In this document: positions 40,396 to 48,558 of the stretch, piece by piece
Layout of the letters: each line of letters starts with the position of its first letter
Numbering within the stretch: position 1 is the first letter of the stretch
Source of the DNA: Duganella lactea
GTDB taxonomy: Bacteria > Pseudomonadota > Gammaproteobacteria > Burkholderiales > Burkholderiaceae_D
Direction of reading: 5' to 3'
Length of the DNA: 64,000 bases
Assembly (NCBI RefSeq): GCF_009857505.1
Contig: NZ_WWCP01000022.1
Location: 27,883 to 91,882 of the forward strand
Notes under the pieces: model-generated
What the model was told of the DNA's origin: nothing
Database searches by the model: none
Seen by the model: the letters and a program-made list of their open reading frames with translations, nothing else
Translations under genes and position numbers: made by a program

Positions 40396-40752
40396 ATGCG
40401 CCCCGAAAACATGAGCTACAAGAAATTCAAACTGATCAAAGGCCTGTGGGTCCTGGCCGTCGCCGCCGCGCTGGGCGGCATCGTCATGTGGCTGTGGAAC
40501 TGCCTGATCCCGGGCATCTTCCCCGGCGCCAATGCCGTTAATTATTGGCAGGCGCTGGGATTACTGCTACTGTGCCGCATCCTGTTTGGCGGTTTCCGTG
40601 GTCATCACCGCGACTGGCATGAAAAACGCGAACACTGGCAACGCTGGCAGGCGATGACGCCGGAAGAGCGCGCGCAGTTCTTCAAGCAGCGCGAACAATT
40701 CTTCCAACACCGCGCCCCCTTCTGCCGTCCACAACAGAAAGACAACGAATGA
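40396..40752 (+). CDS. Small two-helix membrane protein with basic helical tail (candidate anti-sigma)
   Basis: A 118-aa protein with two hydrophobic segments (LWVLAVAAALGGIVMWLW and WQALGLLLLCRILFGGF) and a charged C-terminal helix rich in His, Gln, Arg and Glu (EERAQFFKQREQFFQHR). ATG 40396 is favoured because AAAGGA lies nine bases upstream; an earlier ATG at 40378 overlaps the sigma stop. The position between an ECF sigma factor and an MFS transporter suggests a membrane partner of the sigma factor, but no known anti-sigma motif is seen. Confidence 0.7.
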   Translation: MRPENMSYKKFKLIKGLWVLAVAAALGGIVMWLWNCLIPGIFPGANAVNYWQALGLLLLCRILFGGFRGHHRDWHEKREHWQRWQAMTPEERAQFFKQREQFFQHRAPFCRPQQKDNE

Positions 40753-41990
40753 AGCAACCCGTGGCGCCGCCATTCAGCGGCGATCAAAAAACCGTGGTGG
40801 CCATGCTGGCCTTCCTGCAGTTCGCCGTCATCCTCGACTTCATGCTGATGTCGCCGCTGGGCGCGGTGATCATGCCGGACCTGAAGATCAGTCCGGCGCA
40901 ATTCGGCCTGGTGGTGTCGGCCTACGCCTTCAGCGCCGGCCTGTCCGGCCTGCTGACCGCCGGCTTCGCCGACCGCTACGACCGCAAGCAACTGCTGCTG
41001 TTCTTCTACACCGGCTTCATCCTCGGCACCGTCTGGTGCGGCCTGGCGCAGACCTTTCCGTCGCTGCTGGCGGCGCGCGTGTTCACCGGCCTGTTCGGCG
41101 GCGTGATCGGCTCCATCGTGCTGGCGATCGCCACCGACCTGTTCCCGCCGGCGATGCGCGGCCGCGTCATGGGCCTGATCCAGACCGCCTTCGCCGCCAG
41201 CCAGGTGCTCGGCATCCCGGCCGGCATCTATCTGTCCAACCACTGGAACTGGCATGTGCCGTTCCTGGCGATGGCCGCCTTCGGCCTGCTCGGCGGCCTG
41301 CTGGTGGCGTGGCAAATGCAGCCGGTCACCGGCCACCTCGGCCAGCCGCAGGAACACAGCCCGTTGATGCACCTGTTGCACACGGTGACGGACCGGCGCT
41401 ACCTGCTGGCCTTCTGCATCACCGCCCTGCTGACCACCGGCGGCTTCATGCTGATGCCGTTCAGCAGCGCCTACATCGTCAACAACCTGGGCATCGCCCT
41501 GGACCACCTGCCAACCGTGTACCTGATCACCGGCGTGTGCACCATCTTCATCGGCCCGCTGATCGGCCGCGCGGCGGACGCCTTCGGCAAGTTCCGCGTG
41601 TTCCTGTTCGGCACCGCGCTGTCGATTGTGATGGTGCTGATCTACACCCACCTCGGCCAAATCCCGCTGTGGATGCTGGTGCTAATCAATTCGATGATGT
41701 TTGTCGGCATCTTCTCGCGCATGATTCCGTTCCAGGCGATTTCGTCCACGGTGCCGCAGGCCACACAGCGCGGCGCCTACAACGCCATCAGCGCCTCGAT
41801 CCAGCAACTGGCCGGCGGCCTGGCGGCGGTAGCGTCCGGCCACATCGTCAGCCAGGCCGCCGATGGCCGCCTGCTGCACTTCGACACGGTCGGCTACGTG
41901 GTGGCGGCCACCTCGGTGATCGCCACGGCATTGCTGTGGCGCTTGCAACGGGCGCAGCCGGCGCCATCGCGTCCCCAGCCAGCCGCCTGA
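40749..41990 (+). CDS. MFS transporter
   Basis: A 413-aa major facilitator superfamily transporter with twelve predicted membrane segments. The loop 2-3 motif is GFADRYDRKQLLLF (usual form GxxxDRxGR). The middle stretch PAMRGRVMGLIQTAF is also typical. Its ATG overlaps the stop of the small membrane gene (ATGA), so expression is tied to the ECF sigma factor two genes upstream. It is probably an exporter; the substrate is unknown. Confidence 0.88.
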   Translation: MKQPVAPPFSGDQKTVVAMLAFLQFAVILDFMLMSPLGAVIMPDLKISPAQFGLVVSAYAFSAGLSGLLTAGFADRYDRKQLLLFFYTGFILGTVWCGLAQTFPSLLAARVFTGLFGGVIGSIVLAIATDLFPPAMRGRVMGLIQTAFAASQVLGIPAGIYLSNHWNWHVPFLAMAAFGLLGGLLVAWQMQPVTGHLGQPQEHSPLMHLLHTVTDRRYLLAFCITALLTTGGFMLMPFSSAYIVNNLGIALDHLPTVYLITGVCTIFIGPLIGRAADAFGKFRVFLFGTALSIVMVLIYTHLGQIPLWMLVLINSMMFVGIFSRMIPFQAISSTVPQATQRGAYNAISASIQQLAGGLAAVASGHIVSQAADGRLLHFDTVGYVVAATSVIATALLWRLQRAQPAPSRPQPAA

Positions 41991-42034
41991 TAGTCATGGC
42001 AAATGAGCTTCTAATGTTGAGAAAAAATAATCAA

Positions 42035-42064
42035 TTGCCACCGAGCATTATATCGAATTATAAT
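42035..42064 (+). promoter_or_regulatory. Near-consensus sigma-70 promoter of the 69-aa protein
   Basis: A -35 element TTGCCA (42035-42040; five of six matches) and a perfect -10 element TATAAT (42059-42064) stand 18 bases apart in an AT-rich island. Transcription would start near 42071. It is one of the strongest promoters visible in the window. Confidence 0.75.
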
Positions 42065-42111
42065 ATTAACAGTAGGAAATAACTAACCAGCCAACCATCT
42101 AGGAGAAGTGC

Positions 42112-42321
42112 ATGAACTCGAGAAATATGGATGCCGCCTGCCTGCGCGCATTGCGCCGGCGCGGTCATTCCGACGCCAGTATCGCTGCCATGACGCCGGA
42201 GGAAGCGTTCTGTGAATACTGCGCCTACCACGGGATCATGAACCTCTCCCCGTCCACGCTGCAAATGCTGGACAAGCTGCGCGGCGACAACGCCGCCAGC
42301 GCCCCGCGCCAGGCCGCCTGA
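42112..42321 (+). CDS. Unknown 69-aa protein, strongly expressed by signals
   Basis: A small soluble protein with two cysteines (C10, C34/C37 region EAFCEYCAYHG), an Arg-rich N-terminus (ACLRALRRRGHSDASI) and no membrane segment. I do not recognise the family. Its gene has a consensus -10 promoter, a strong ribosome-binding site (AGGAG six bases before ATG) and its own bidirectional terminator, which argue that it is real and highly expressed. CxxC within EYCAYHG could bind metal, but this is conjecture. Confidence 0.75.
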   Translation: MNSRNMDAACLRALRRRGHSDASIAAMTPEEAFCEYCAYHGIMNLSPSTLQMLDKLRGDNAASAPRQAA

Positions 42322-42336
42322 TCTTTGCCGCACCAT

Positions 42337-42374
42337 AAAAAAAGCCACGTGCGCGGCAGCGACGTGGCTTTTTT
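42337..42374. terminator. Bidirectional intrinsic terminator
   Basis: GCCACGT (42344-42350) pairs with ACGTGGC (42362-42368) around an 11-base loop. A run of As precedes the stem and six Ts follow it, so it can end transcription on both strands. It separates the convergent 69-aa gene and the DUF3297 gene. Confidence 0.9.
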
Positions 42375-42389
42375 ATTGAACTGCCGTCA

Positions 42390-42638
42390 TCAACGGTAGA
42401 ACGGCTCAACCGTGCCTTTCAGCTTGATCAGCATCGGATTGCCGAAGCGATCCAGCGATTTGCCGGCCGGGACCTTGATCCAGCCTTCGCTGATGCAGTA
42501 TTCATCTACATCGCTGCGTTCTTTGCCGTTGAAATTGATGCCGATCTCGTGTTCAAACACGGCGGCAACGTGGAATTTGCTGCGCGGGTCGATCGACAGA
42601 CGATCCGGCAGGGGTGGGAGTTGAGTAGTGTCGTTCAT
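42390..42638 (-). CDS. DUF3297 family protein
   Basis: An 82-aa soluble protein typical of DUF3297: DRLSIDPRSKFHVAAVFEHE near the start, IGINFNGKERSDVDEYCISE, then WIKVPAGK. Widespread in proteobacteria with no known function. The start at 42638 (MNDTTQLPPLPDRLS) is chosen; upstream codons are not conserved in the family. Single gene, ending at the shared terminator. Confidence 0.9.
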   Translation of the reverse strand: MNDTTQLPPLPDRLSIDPRSKFHVAAVFEHEIGINFNGKERSDVDEYCISEGWIKVPAGKSLDRFGNPMLIKLKGTVEPFYR

Positions 42639-42726
42639 GCCGACATTATAGCTCGTCATGCTCATTTAGTGTTTGCCTTTACTTGCTGACTCAAGTATAT
42701 TTCAAGCATTACTCAACGAGGAAGCA

Positions 42727-43182
42727 ATGATGGACGACACGACAATCAATCCCAGCCTGGAATTCACCTTCCGCCTGGCGCGCGCGCAAGCGGCGCTGGT
42801 ACGCCGCCTGGACCAGGTGCTGGGCGGCTACCACGGCATCAGCTTCAGCGACTTCATGCTGCTGCACCACCTGCACCGCGCACCGGGCGGCCGCCTGCGC
42901 CGCGTCGATCTGGCCGAGCGCCAGGGCCTGACCGCCTCCGGCGTCACCCGCACCCTGCTGCCGCTGGAGAAGATCGGCCTGGTCGAGCGCCAGCAAGACC
43001 CGCGCGACGCCCGCGTTGCCTATGCCGCCATCACCGACACCGGCCGCGAACTGCTGACCAACGCCGTCACCGTGGCCAACCAGATCAGCAAAGACCTGCT
43101 GCGCAACTGTCCCGCCGCGCAGTTAGACGACCTGAGCAACGCGCTGGCACTGATCGCCGGCATCAACGCCTCCAACGCATGA
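42727..43182 (+). CDS. MarR-family transcriptional regulator
   Basis: A 151-aa winged-helix regulator: FDMLLHHL-type helix (SFSDFMLLHHLHRAPGGR), then VDLAERQGLTASGVTRTLLP as recognition helix and ERQQDPRDARVAYAAITDTG as wing. AGGA lies close upstream; ATG 42727 and 42730 are both possible. Its stop overlaps the start of the MFS gene (ATGA), so it probably regulates that transporter and responds to an effector it exports. Confidence 0.9.
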   Translation: MMDDTTINPSLEFTFRLARAQAALVRRLDQVLGGYHGISFSDFMLLHHLHRAPGGRLRRVDLAERQGLTASGVTRTLLPLEKIGLVERQQDPRDARVAYAAITDTGRELLTNAVTVANQISKDLLRNCPAAQLDDLSNALALIAGINASNA

Positions 43183-44513
43183 ATCCTTTAAAACACAACG
43201 CCAACTTCAAATGGCTGATGCGCGGCGGCATCGTCTCCGCGCTGGGCGACCAGATGACCATGATCGCCCTGCCCTGGCTGGTGCTCAAACTGACCGGCGA
43301 TCCGCTGGCGCTGGGCCTGGTGATCGCGCTGATGAGCATCCCGCGCGCGGTCTTCATCCTGATCGGCGGCGCGCTGGTCGACCGCTATTCGCCGCGACAC
43401 GTGCTGATGCTGACCAAGCATGTCAACGCCGTGCTGCTTGCCCTGCTCACGCTGCTGGTGCTGAACCTTTCCGGCGCTCCCACCATGCCGCTGGGCGGCG
43501 CCTGGTCGCTGACCGTCGTGCTGACGCCGCAACTGGCGCTGCACCTGATCTACGTGCTGGCCTTCGGCCTGGGCCTGGCGCAAGCCTTCGCCATGCCGTC
43601 CGGGATGTCGATCCTGCCGCTGGCGATACCGGCCGAGCACCTGCAAGCGGCCAACGGCATGATGATGGGCCTGCGCCAGGTGACCATGCTGGCCGGCCCG
43701 CTGCTGGCGGCGGGCGTGCTGGCCATCGCCGGCGATGGCGGCGGCGCGGTCAGCAACGCGCGCGGTCTGGCGCTGGCCTTCGGCTTCGATTGCCTCAGCT
43801 ATCTACTGTCGGCATGGACGTTGTCGAAGGTGACGCTGCGGCCCAAGACCGACGCCGCGACCACGCCGCAGGCCACGCAGGAACCGGTGCTGCGCGCCAT
43901 CGGCGCCGGCCTGCGCATGGTGTGGGACGACGTGCCGATGCGCCTGTGCTTCATCTACTGGGGCACGGTGTCGCTGTTCATCGGCGGCGCGATGCAGGTG
44001 GCGCTGCCGGTGCTGGCCAGCGAGCTGCATGGGGCCTCCACACTGGGCATCATCATGGGCGCGCACGGCGCCGGCACGCTGCTCGGCATGGGCGCGGCGG
44101 CCAAGCTGGGACAGCGCCTGCGCCTGGCCGGCTTCGGCGTCACCATCCTGGCGGCGGACGCCATCGCCGGCCTGCTGCTGGCGCCCATGGGCATGGTGCA
44201 CGCCACCTGGCAGGCGGCCTTGTTGATGAGTACACTCGGCCTGCTGACCGGCTTCATCCAGATCAAAGTGTTCACCTGGATCCAGCAGCGCGTGCCGCCG
44301 CACATGATGGGCCGCGCCATGAGCATCTTCATGTTCATCTTCATGGGTCTGGCGCCGCTGTCGGCGGCGGCCACCGGATGGATACTGACGCAGGTCTCGC
44401 TGTCGCAATTGTTCCTCGGCGGTGGCATGATACTGGTGCTGTTCGCGGCCAGCGCGTATTTGTTCACGCCGATCCGCAGCATTGTTTCGGCCACACCGCC
44501 GACCACACCGTAA
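43179..44513 (+). CDS. MFS transporter (putative drug exporter)
   Basis: A 444-aa major facilitator superfamily protein with about twelve membrane segments, for example SALGDQMTMIALPWLVLKLT and GAHGAGTLLGMGAAAKLGQR. The motif GALVDRYSPRHVL corresponds to the family's loop 2-3 signature. Translationally coupled to the MarR gene; a drug/solvent exporter role is inferred from that partnership. Confidence 0.88.
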   Translation: MNPLKHNANFKWLMRGGIVSALGDQMTMIALPWLVLKLTGDPLALGLVIALMSIPRAVFILIGGALVDRYSPRHVLMLTKHVNAVLLALLTLLVLNLSGAPTMPLGGAWSLTVVLTPQLALHLIYVLAFGLGLAQAFAMPSGMSILPLAIPAEHLQAANGMMMGLRQVTMLAGPLLAAGVLAIAGDGGGAVSNARGLALAFGFDCLSYLLSAWTLSKVTLRPKTDAATTPQATQEPVLRAIGAGLRMVWDDVPMRLCFIYWGTVSLFIGGAMQVALPVLASELHGASTLGIIMGAHGAGTLLGMGAAAKLGQRLRLAGFGVTILAADAIAGLLLAPMGMVHATWQAALLMSTLGLLTGFIQIKVFTWIQQRVPPHMMGRAMSIFMFIFMGLAPLSAAATGWILTQVSLSQLFLGGGMILVLFAASAYLFTPIRSIVSATPPTTP

Positions 44514-44523
44514 AGGACTATGC

Positions 44524-45486
44524 ATGGAAACCAAATGGCTGGAAGACTTCATCTCGCTGGTGGAGACCAATAATTTCAGCCGCTCGGCGGCGCTGCGCCA
44601 CGTCACGCAGCCCGCCTTTTCGCGCCGCATCCAGTCGCTGGAAAACTGGCTGGGCACGGACCTGATCGACCGCACCTCCTACCCCACGCGCCTGACGCCG
44701 GCCGGCGTGGTGTTCTACGAGCAGGCGCTGGAAATGCTCTCGAAGATCAACGGCGCGCGCGAACTGCTGCGCACCAAGCGCGCCGTCGCGCAGACCAGCA
44801 TCGATCTCGCCGTGCCACACACGCTGTCGCTGACCTTTGTGCCGAAGTGGCTGACCAAAGTCGAGGCGGACTTCGCGCCGATCCGCAGCCGCCTGATGGC
44901 GCTCAACGTCCACGACGCCGTGCTGCAACTGGTGGAGGGCGGCTGCGACCTGCTGCTGTGCTATCACCATCCGCGCCAGCCGGTGCAGCTGGACCCGGGC
45001 CGCTACGACATGCTGGTAATGGGCCGCGAATCGCTGCGCGCCTACACGCGCTGCGATAAAAACAAGGTGCCGGAATTCACACTGCCGGGCACCAAGCGCG
45101 CACCGCTGCCCTTCCTCTCCTACACCAACAACGCCTATCTGGGGCGCATGGTGGAACTGATCCTCAACGACGCCAAAACCCCGCTGCACCTGGCGCCGCT
45201 GTACGAGACCGACATGGCGGAGGGCCTGAAGATGATGGCGCTGGAAGGCCGCGGCATCGCCTTCCTGCCGGAATCCGCCGTCACGCGCGAACTCAAACAA
45301 AAGCAGCTGGCGCGCGCCGATGGCGACACGGCGGACTGGGAAATCGAGATGGAAATCCGCCTCTATCGCGAGCGCCCGTCGGCCACGCGGCGCGGCAAGC
45401 CGATAGTCGACAGGCTGTGGGAATTCCTCGAAACGCAGCAGAACGGCGGCCGAAAAAAACGCGTCGCGCCGGTGTCGGAGCGCTAA
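44524..45486 (+). CDS. LysR-family regulator, HypT-like (hypochlorite-sensor type)
   Basis: A 320-aa LysR-type regulator with helix-turn-helix ETKWLEDFISLVETNNFSRS, then RHVTQPAFSRRIQSLENWLG and the effector domain. The start, the repeated motif pattern (PAFSRRIQSLE, LSLTFVPKWL, LPFLSYTNNAYLGRMVEL) and length resemble E. coli YjiE/HypT, which senses hypochlorite through methionine oxidation. Assignment is by sequence likeness only. The start ATG at 44524 gives the family N-terminus. It lies 11 bases after an MFS gene and upstream of gdhA. Confidence 0.85.
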   Translation: METKWLEDFISLVETNNFSRSAALRHVTQPAFSRRIQSLENWLGTDLIDRTSYPTRLTPAGVVFYEQALEMLSKINGARELLRTKRAVAQTSIDLAVPHTLSLTFVPKWLTKVEADFAPIRSRLMALNVHDAVLQLVEGGCDLLLCYHHPRQPVQLDPGRYDMLVMGRESLRAYTRCDKNKVPEFTLPGTKRAPLPFLSYTNNAYLGRMVELILNDAKTPLHLAPLYETDMAEGLKMMALEGRGIAFLPESAVTRELKQKQLARADGDTADWEIEMEIRLYRERPSATRRGKPIVDRLWEFLETQQNGGRKKRVAPVSER

Positions 45487-45517
45487 CTATGCATTTTTTG
45501 CATAGCCGAATGCGCAT
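45487..45517. promoter_or_regulatory. Candidate operator: two palindromes sharing ATGC/GCAT half-sites
   Basis: CTATGCA and TGCATAG (45487-45505) form a perfect inverted repeat with a five-T spacer, followed by a second perfect palindrome ATGCGCAT (45510-45517). Both lie directly upstream of a promoter-like pair at 45524-45553 and between a LysR-type gene and gdhA, so they may be the binding site of a LysR regulator. Inferred from symmetry only. Confidence 0.4.
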
Positions 45518-45523
45518 ACAGCA

Positions 45524-45553
45524 TTGGCCGCCCTAAATGCCCAGGCGTAGGAT
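45524..45553 (+). promoter_or_regulatory. gdhA: Candidate promoter of gdhA
   Basis: TTGGCC (45524-45529) and TAGGAT (45548-45553) are separated by 18 bases, each with four of six consensus matches. Transcription would start near 45560, 58 bases before the gdhA ATG. Confidence 0.4.
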
Positions 45554-45617
45554 TCGATGCACTTGAACGGCTGCCACGAGCAGCGTTCAGCCAACGAATT
45601 CCTCAGGAGCCTTGAGC

Positions 45618-46913
45618 ATGACCTCTGTACCAGCACAACACGCACTGCCTTCCTATCTCAATCCCGAAGATCTGGGTCCATGGGGTGTCTACCTGCAGCA
45701 AATCGACCGCGTCACGCCGCACCTCGGTCCTCTGTCGCGCTGGGTGGAAACGCTCAAGCGCCCCAAGCGCATCCTGACGGTCGACGTGCCGATCGAACGC
45801 GATGATGGCAGCATCGCCCACTACGAAGGCTACCGCGTGCAGCACAATATGTCGCGCGGCCCGGGCAAAGGCGGTGTGCGCTTCCACCAGGACGTGACGC
45901 TGTCCGAAGTGATGGCCCTGTCGGCGTGGATGACGGTGAAGAACGCCGCCGTCAACGTGCCATACGGCGGCGCCAAAGGCGGCATCCGGGTCGATCCGAA
46001 GACGCTGTCGCGCGGCGAACTGCAACGCCTGACGCGCCGCTACACCAGCGAAATCAGCCTGATTATCGGCCCGAACAAAGACATTCCGGCGCCAGACGTC
46101 AACACCAACGAACAAGTGATGGCCTGGATGATGGACTCCTACGCCATGATCGAAGGGAACCTGTCGACCGGCGTGGTGACCGGCAAACCAATCTCGCTGG
46201 GCGGCTCGCTGGGCCGCCGCGAAGCGACCGGCCGCGGCGTGTTCGTGGTGGGCCGCGAAGCCGCCGCCAAGCGCGGTGTGGCGATCGCCGGCGCCCGTGT
46301 CGCCGTGCAGGGCTTCGGCAACGTCGGTGGCGTGGCCGCCAGCATGTTCGCCGAAGCCGGCGCCAAAGTGATCGCGGTTCAGGATCACACCGCGACTGTG
46401 GTGCACCAAGGCGGCCTGGATATCCCCCGCCTGCACCAGCATGTGGCGGAAACCGGCGGCGTGGCCGGCTTCCCGGGCGCCGAAGCGATTCTGGACCGCG
46501 ACGCGTTCTGGGACGTGGAATCGGAGATCCTGATCCCGGCCGCGCTGGAACAGCAGATTACTGCCGCCAACGCGCCGCGTATTCGCACTAAAATCATTCT
46601 GGAAGGCGCTAACGGCCCGACCACGCCGCAGGCCGACGACATCCTGAGCGACAAGGATGTGCTGATCGTTCCTGACGTTCTGGCTAACGCTGGCGGCGTA
46701 ACCGTGTCATACTTCGAGTGGGTGCAGGATTTCTCCAGCTTCTTCTGGAGCGAAGATGAAATCAATGCACGCCTGACCCGCATCATGCAGGACGCGTTCA
46801 ATGCCGTCTGGGACGTTGCGCAAGACAAGAAAGTCACGCTGCGAACCGCCACCTTCATCCTCGCTTGCACCCGCGTGCTGCAAGCGCGTGAAGTTCGTGG
46901 CCTCTACCCATAA
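45618..46913 (+). CDS. gdhA: Glutamate dehydrogenase
   Basis: Interconverts glutamate and 2-oxoglutarate plus ammonia with NAD(P). The 431-aa protein has the substrate/catalytic region [14 protein letters not shown] with K120, [10 protein letters not shown] and the Rossmann motif [14 protein letters not shown]. Length fits hexameric enzymes. ATG 45618 is preferred because AGGAG lies eight bases upstream; a TTG six bases earlier is too close. Neighbour of the malic enzyme, both using central carbon intermediates. Confidence 0.95.
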   Translation: MTSVPAQHALPSYLNPEDLGPWGVYLQQIDRVTPHLGPLSRWVETLKRPKRILTVDVPIERDDGSIAHYEGYRVQHNMSRGPGKGGVRFHQDVTLSEVMALSAWMTVKNAAVNVPYGGAKGGIRVDPKTLSRGELQRLTRRYTSEISLIIGPNKDIPAPDVNTNEQVMAWMMDSYAMIEGNLSTGVVTGKPISLGGSLGRREATGRGVFVVGREAAAKRGVAIAGARVAVQGFGNVGGVAASMFAEAGAKVIAVQDHTATVVHQGGLDIPRLHQHVAETGGVAGFPGAEAILDRDAFWDVESEILIPAALEQQITAANAPRIRTKIILEGANGPTTPQADDILSDKDVLIVPDVLANAGGVTVSYFEWVQDFSSFFWSEDEINARLTRIMQDAFNAVWDVAQDKKVTLRTATFILACTRVLQAREVRGLYP

Positions 46914-46935
46914 GCACTGAATCCCCGGCTATTTG

Positions 46936-46973
46936 CGCCTGTACCTGCCTTCTCGGCTCGTGCGGGCGTTTTT
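46936..46973 (+). terminator. Weak terminator candidate after gdhA
   Basis: CGCCTG (46936-46941) and CGGGCG (46963-46968) can form a six-pair stem with one G-U pair and a 21-base loop, followed by TTTTT. It lies 23 bases after the gdhA stop and 26 before the malic enzyme. Confidence 0.35.
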
Positions 46974-46998
46974 CGCTTTATAAGGAATATAAAAGAAC

Positions 46999-48231
46999 AT
47001 GACCACGATAGAACAAAAGGCACTGGCCTATCACCGCGCAGGCAGCGCCGGCAAAATCGCCACCGAGATCACCAAGAGCGTCAGCACCCAGGAAGACCTG
47101 GCGCTGGCTTACTCGCCAGGCGTGGCCGCGCCATGCGTCGAGATTCAGCGCGATCCGGCCAAGGCCTACGAGTACACCGCCAAGGGCAACCTGGTTGGCG
47201 TCATCACCAACGGCAGCGCGGTGCTCGGCCTGGGCAACATCGGCGCGCTGGCTGGCAAGCCGGTGATGGAAGGCAAAGTGGTGCTGTTCAAAAAATTCGC
47301 CGGCATCGACGCCTTTGACATCGAGATCGACGAGAGCGATCCGGACAAACTGGTGGAGATTATCGCCGCCCTGCATCCGACCTTCGGCGGCATCAACCTG
47401 GAAGACATCAAGGCGCCGGAGTGCTTCATCATCGAGCGCAAGCTGCGTGAGCGCCTGACGATTCCAGTGTTCCACGACGACCAGCACGGTACCGCCATCG
47501 TGGTCGGCGCCGGCATGCTGAACGCGATCGAAATGACCGGCCGCGATATCGCCACCGTTAAAATCGTCTGCTCCGGCGCCGGCGCCGCGGCCATCGCCTG
47601 CCTGGACCTGCTGGTGGACCTGGGCGCGCAGCGCAAGAACATCTTCGTCTGCGACAGCAAAGGCGTGCTGACCACCGCGCGCAATCTGGACGGCGAAAAA
47701 GCCGCGTGGGCGCAGGACACCACCGCCGTCACGCTGTCGGACGTCATGGAAGGCGCCGGCGTGTTCCTGGGCGTCTCCGGTCCCGGCGTGCTGTCGCAAG
47801 CCGACATCCAGCGCATGCAGCTGCACCCGATCGTCTTCACGCTGGCCAACCCGGAGCCGGAACTGCGTCCGGAACTGGTGCGCGAAGTGGCGCCGGATGC
47901 GATCATCGCCACCGGCCGTTCGGACTATCCGAACCAGATCAACAACGCGCTGTGCTTCCCTTACCTGTTCCGTGCCGCGCTGGATTCGGGCGCGACCACC
48001 ATCAACCAGGAAATGAAGCGCGCCTGCGTGGTGGCGCTGGCCGACATGGCGCGCAGCGACGCCCGTTTCAGCAAGGACTACATCGTTCCGGGCCTGCTGG
48101 ACCCGCGCCTGCTGAGCGGCGTGACGCCGGTGATCGCCGCCGCCGCGTGGCGCAGCGGCGTCGCCCGCAAACAGCTGGTCGAAGCCGAATACGCGGAAGA
48201 CCTGAAAGACCTGGCCGAATCGCTGCTGTAA
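46999..48231 (+). CDS. Malic enzyme, short form without phosphotransacetylase domain
   Basis: Oxidatively decarboxylates malate to pyruvate and NAD(P)H. The 410-aa protein starts [16 protein letters not shown] and shows [10 protein letters not shown] (Tyr near residue 38), [14 protein letters not shown] and [11 protein letters not shown]. coli MaeB is about 760 aa because it carries a C-terminal phosphotransacetylase-like domain; that part is absent here. Cofactor preference (NAD or NADP) cannot be read with confidence. Follows gdhA by 85 bases. Confidence 0.93.
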   Translation: MTTIEQKALAYHRAGSAGKIATEITKSVSTQEDLALAYSPGVAAPCVEIQRDPAKAYEYTAKGNLVGVITNGSAVLGLGNIGALAGKPVMEGKVVLFKKFAGIDAFDIEIDESDPDKLVEIIAALHPTFGGINLEDIKAPECFIIERKLRERLTIPVFHDDQHGTAIVVGAGMLNAIEMTGRDIATVKIVCSGAGAAAIACLDLLVDLGAQRKNIFVCDSKGVLTTARNLDGEKAAWAQDTTAVTLSDVMEGAGVFLGVSGPGVLSQADIQRMQLHPIVFTLANPEPELRPELVREVAPDAIIATGRSDYPNQINNALCFPYLFRAALDSGATTINQEMKRACVVALADMARSDARFSKDYIVPGLLDPRLLSGVTPVIAAAAWRSGVARKQLVEAEYAEDLKDLAESLL

Positions 48232-48234
48232 AAA

Positions 48235-48558
48235 CTACTGCGTCGGCTGCATGGCGATGACCGCCATGCCGGCCAGCGCCAGCACGGCGCCGGCCGCGTC
48301 ATAGCGCGTCAGCGCCATGCCGTCGACAAAGCGTAGCCACAGCAGCGCGACGCAGATATAAGCGCCGCCATAGGCCGCATAGGTGCGGCCTGCCGCTGCC
48401 GGATGCAGCGTCAGCAGCCAGGCGAACAGCGCCAGCGACGCCGCCGCCGGCAGCAGCAGCCACGCCGTCTTGCCCTGCTTGAGCACCAGCCAGGGCAAAT
48501 AGCAGCCGACGATTTCCGCCAGCGCGGTAACAGCGAACAGCGCTGCAATCTTAAGCAT
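48235..48558 (-). CDS. ynfA: YnfA-type small membrane protein (UPF0060)
   Basis: A 107-aa protein with four predicted membrane segments, resembling YnfA of the small multidrug resistance-like UPF0060 group: [20 protein letters not shown] and [20 protein letters not shown]. The ATG at 48558 overlaps the end of the glycosyltransferase gene by eight bases, so it is probably the last gene of that run. Transport substrate unknown. Confidence 0.88.
   Translation of the reverse strand: MLKIAALFAVTALAEIVGCYLPWLVLKQGKTAWLLLPAAASLALFAWLLTLHPAAAGRTYAAYGGAYICVALLWLRFVDGMALTRYDAAGAVLALAGMAVIAMQPTQ

Noticed and set aside
45487..45505. The CTATGCA/TGCATAG repeat as a terminator of the LysR gene
   Set aside because: The T run is in the loop, not after the stem, and the stem is AT-rich; an operator is more likely.
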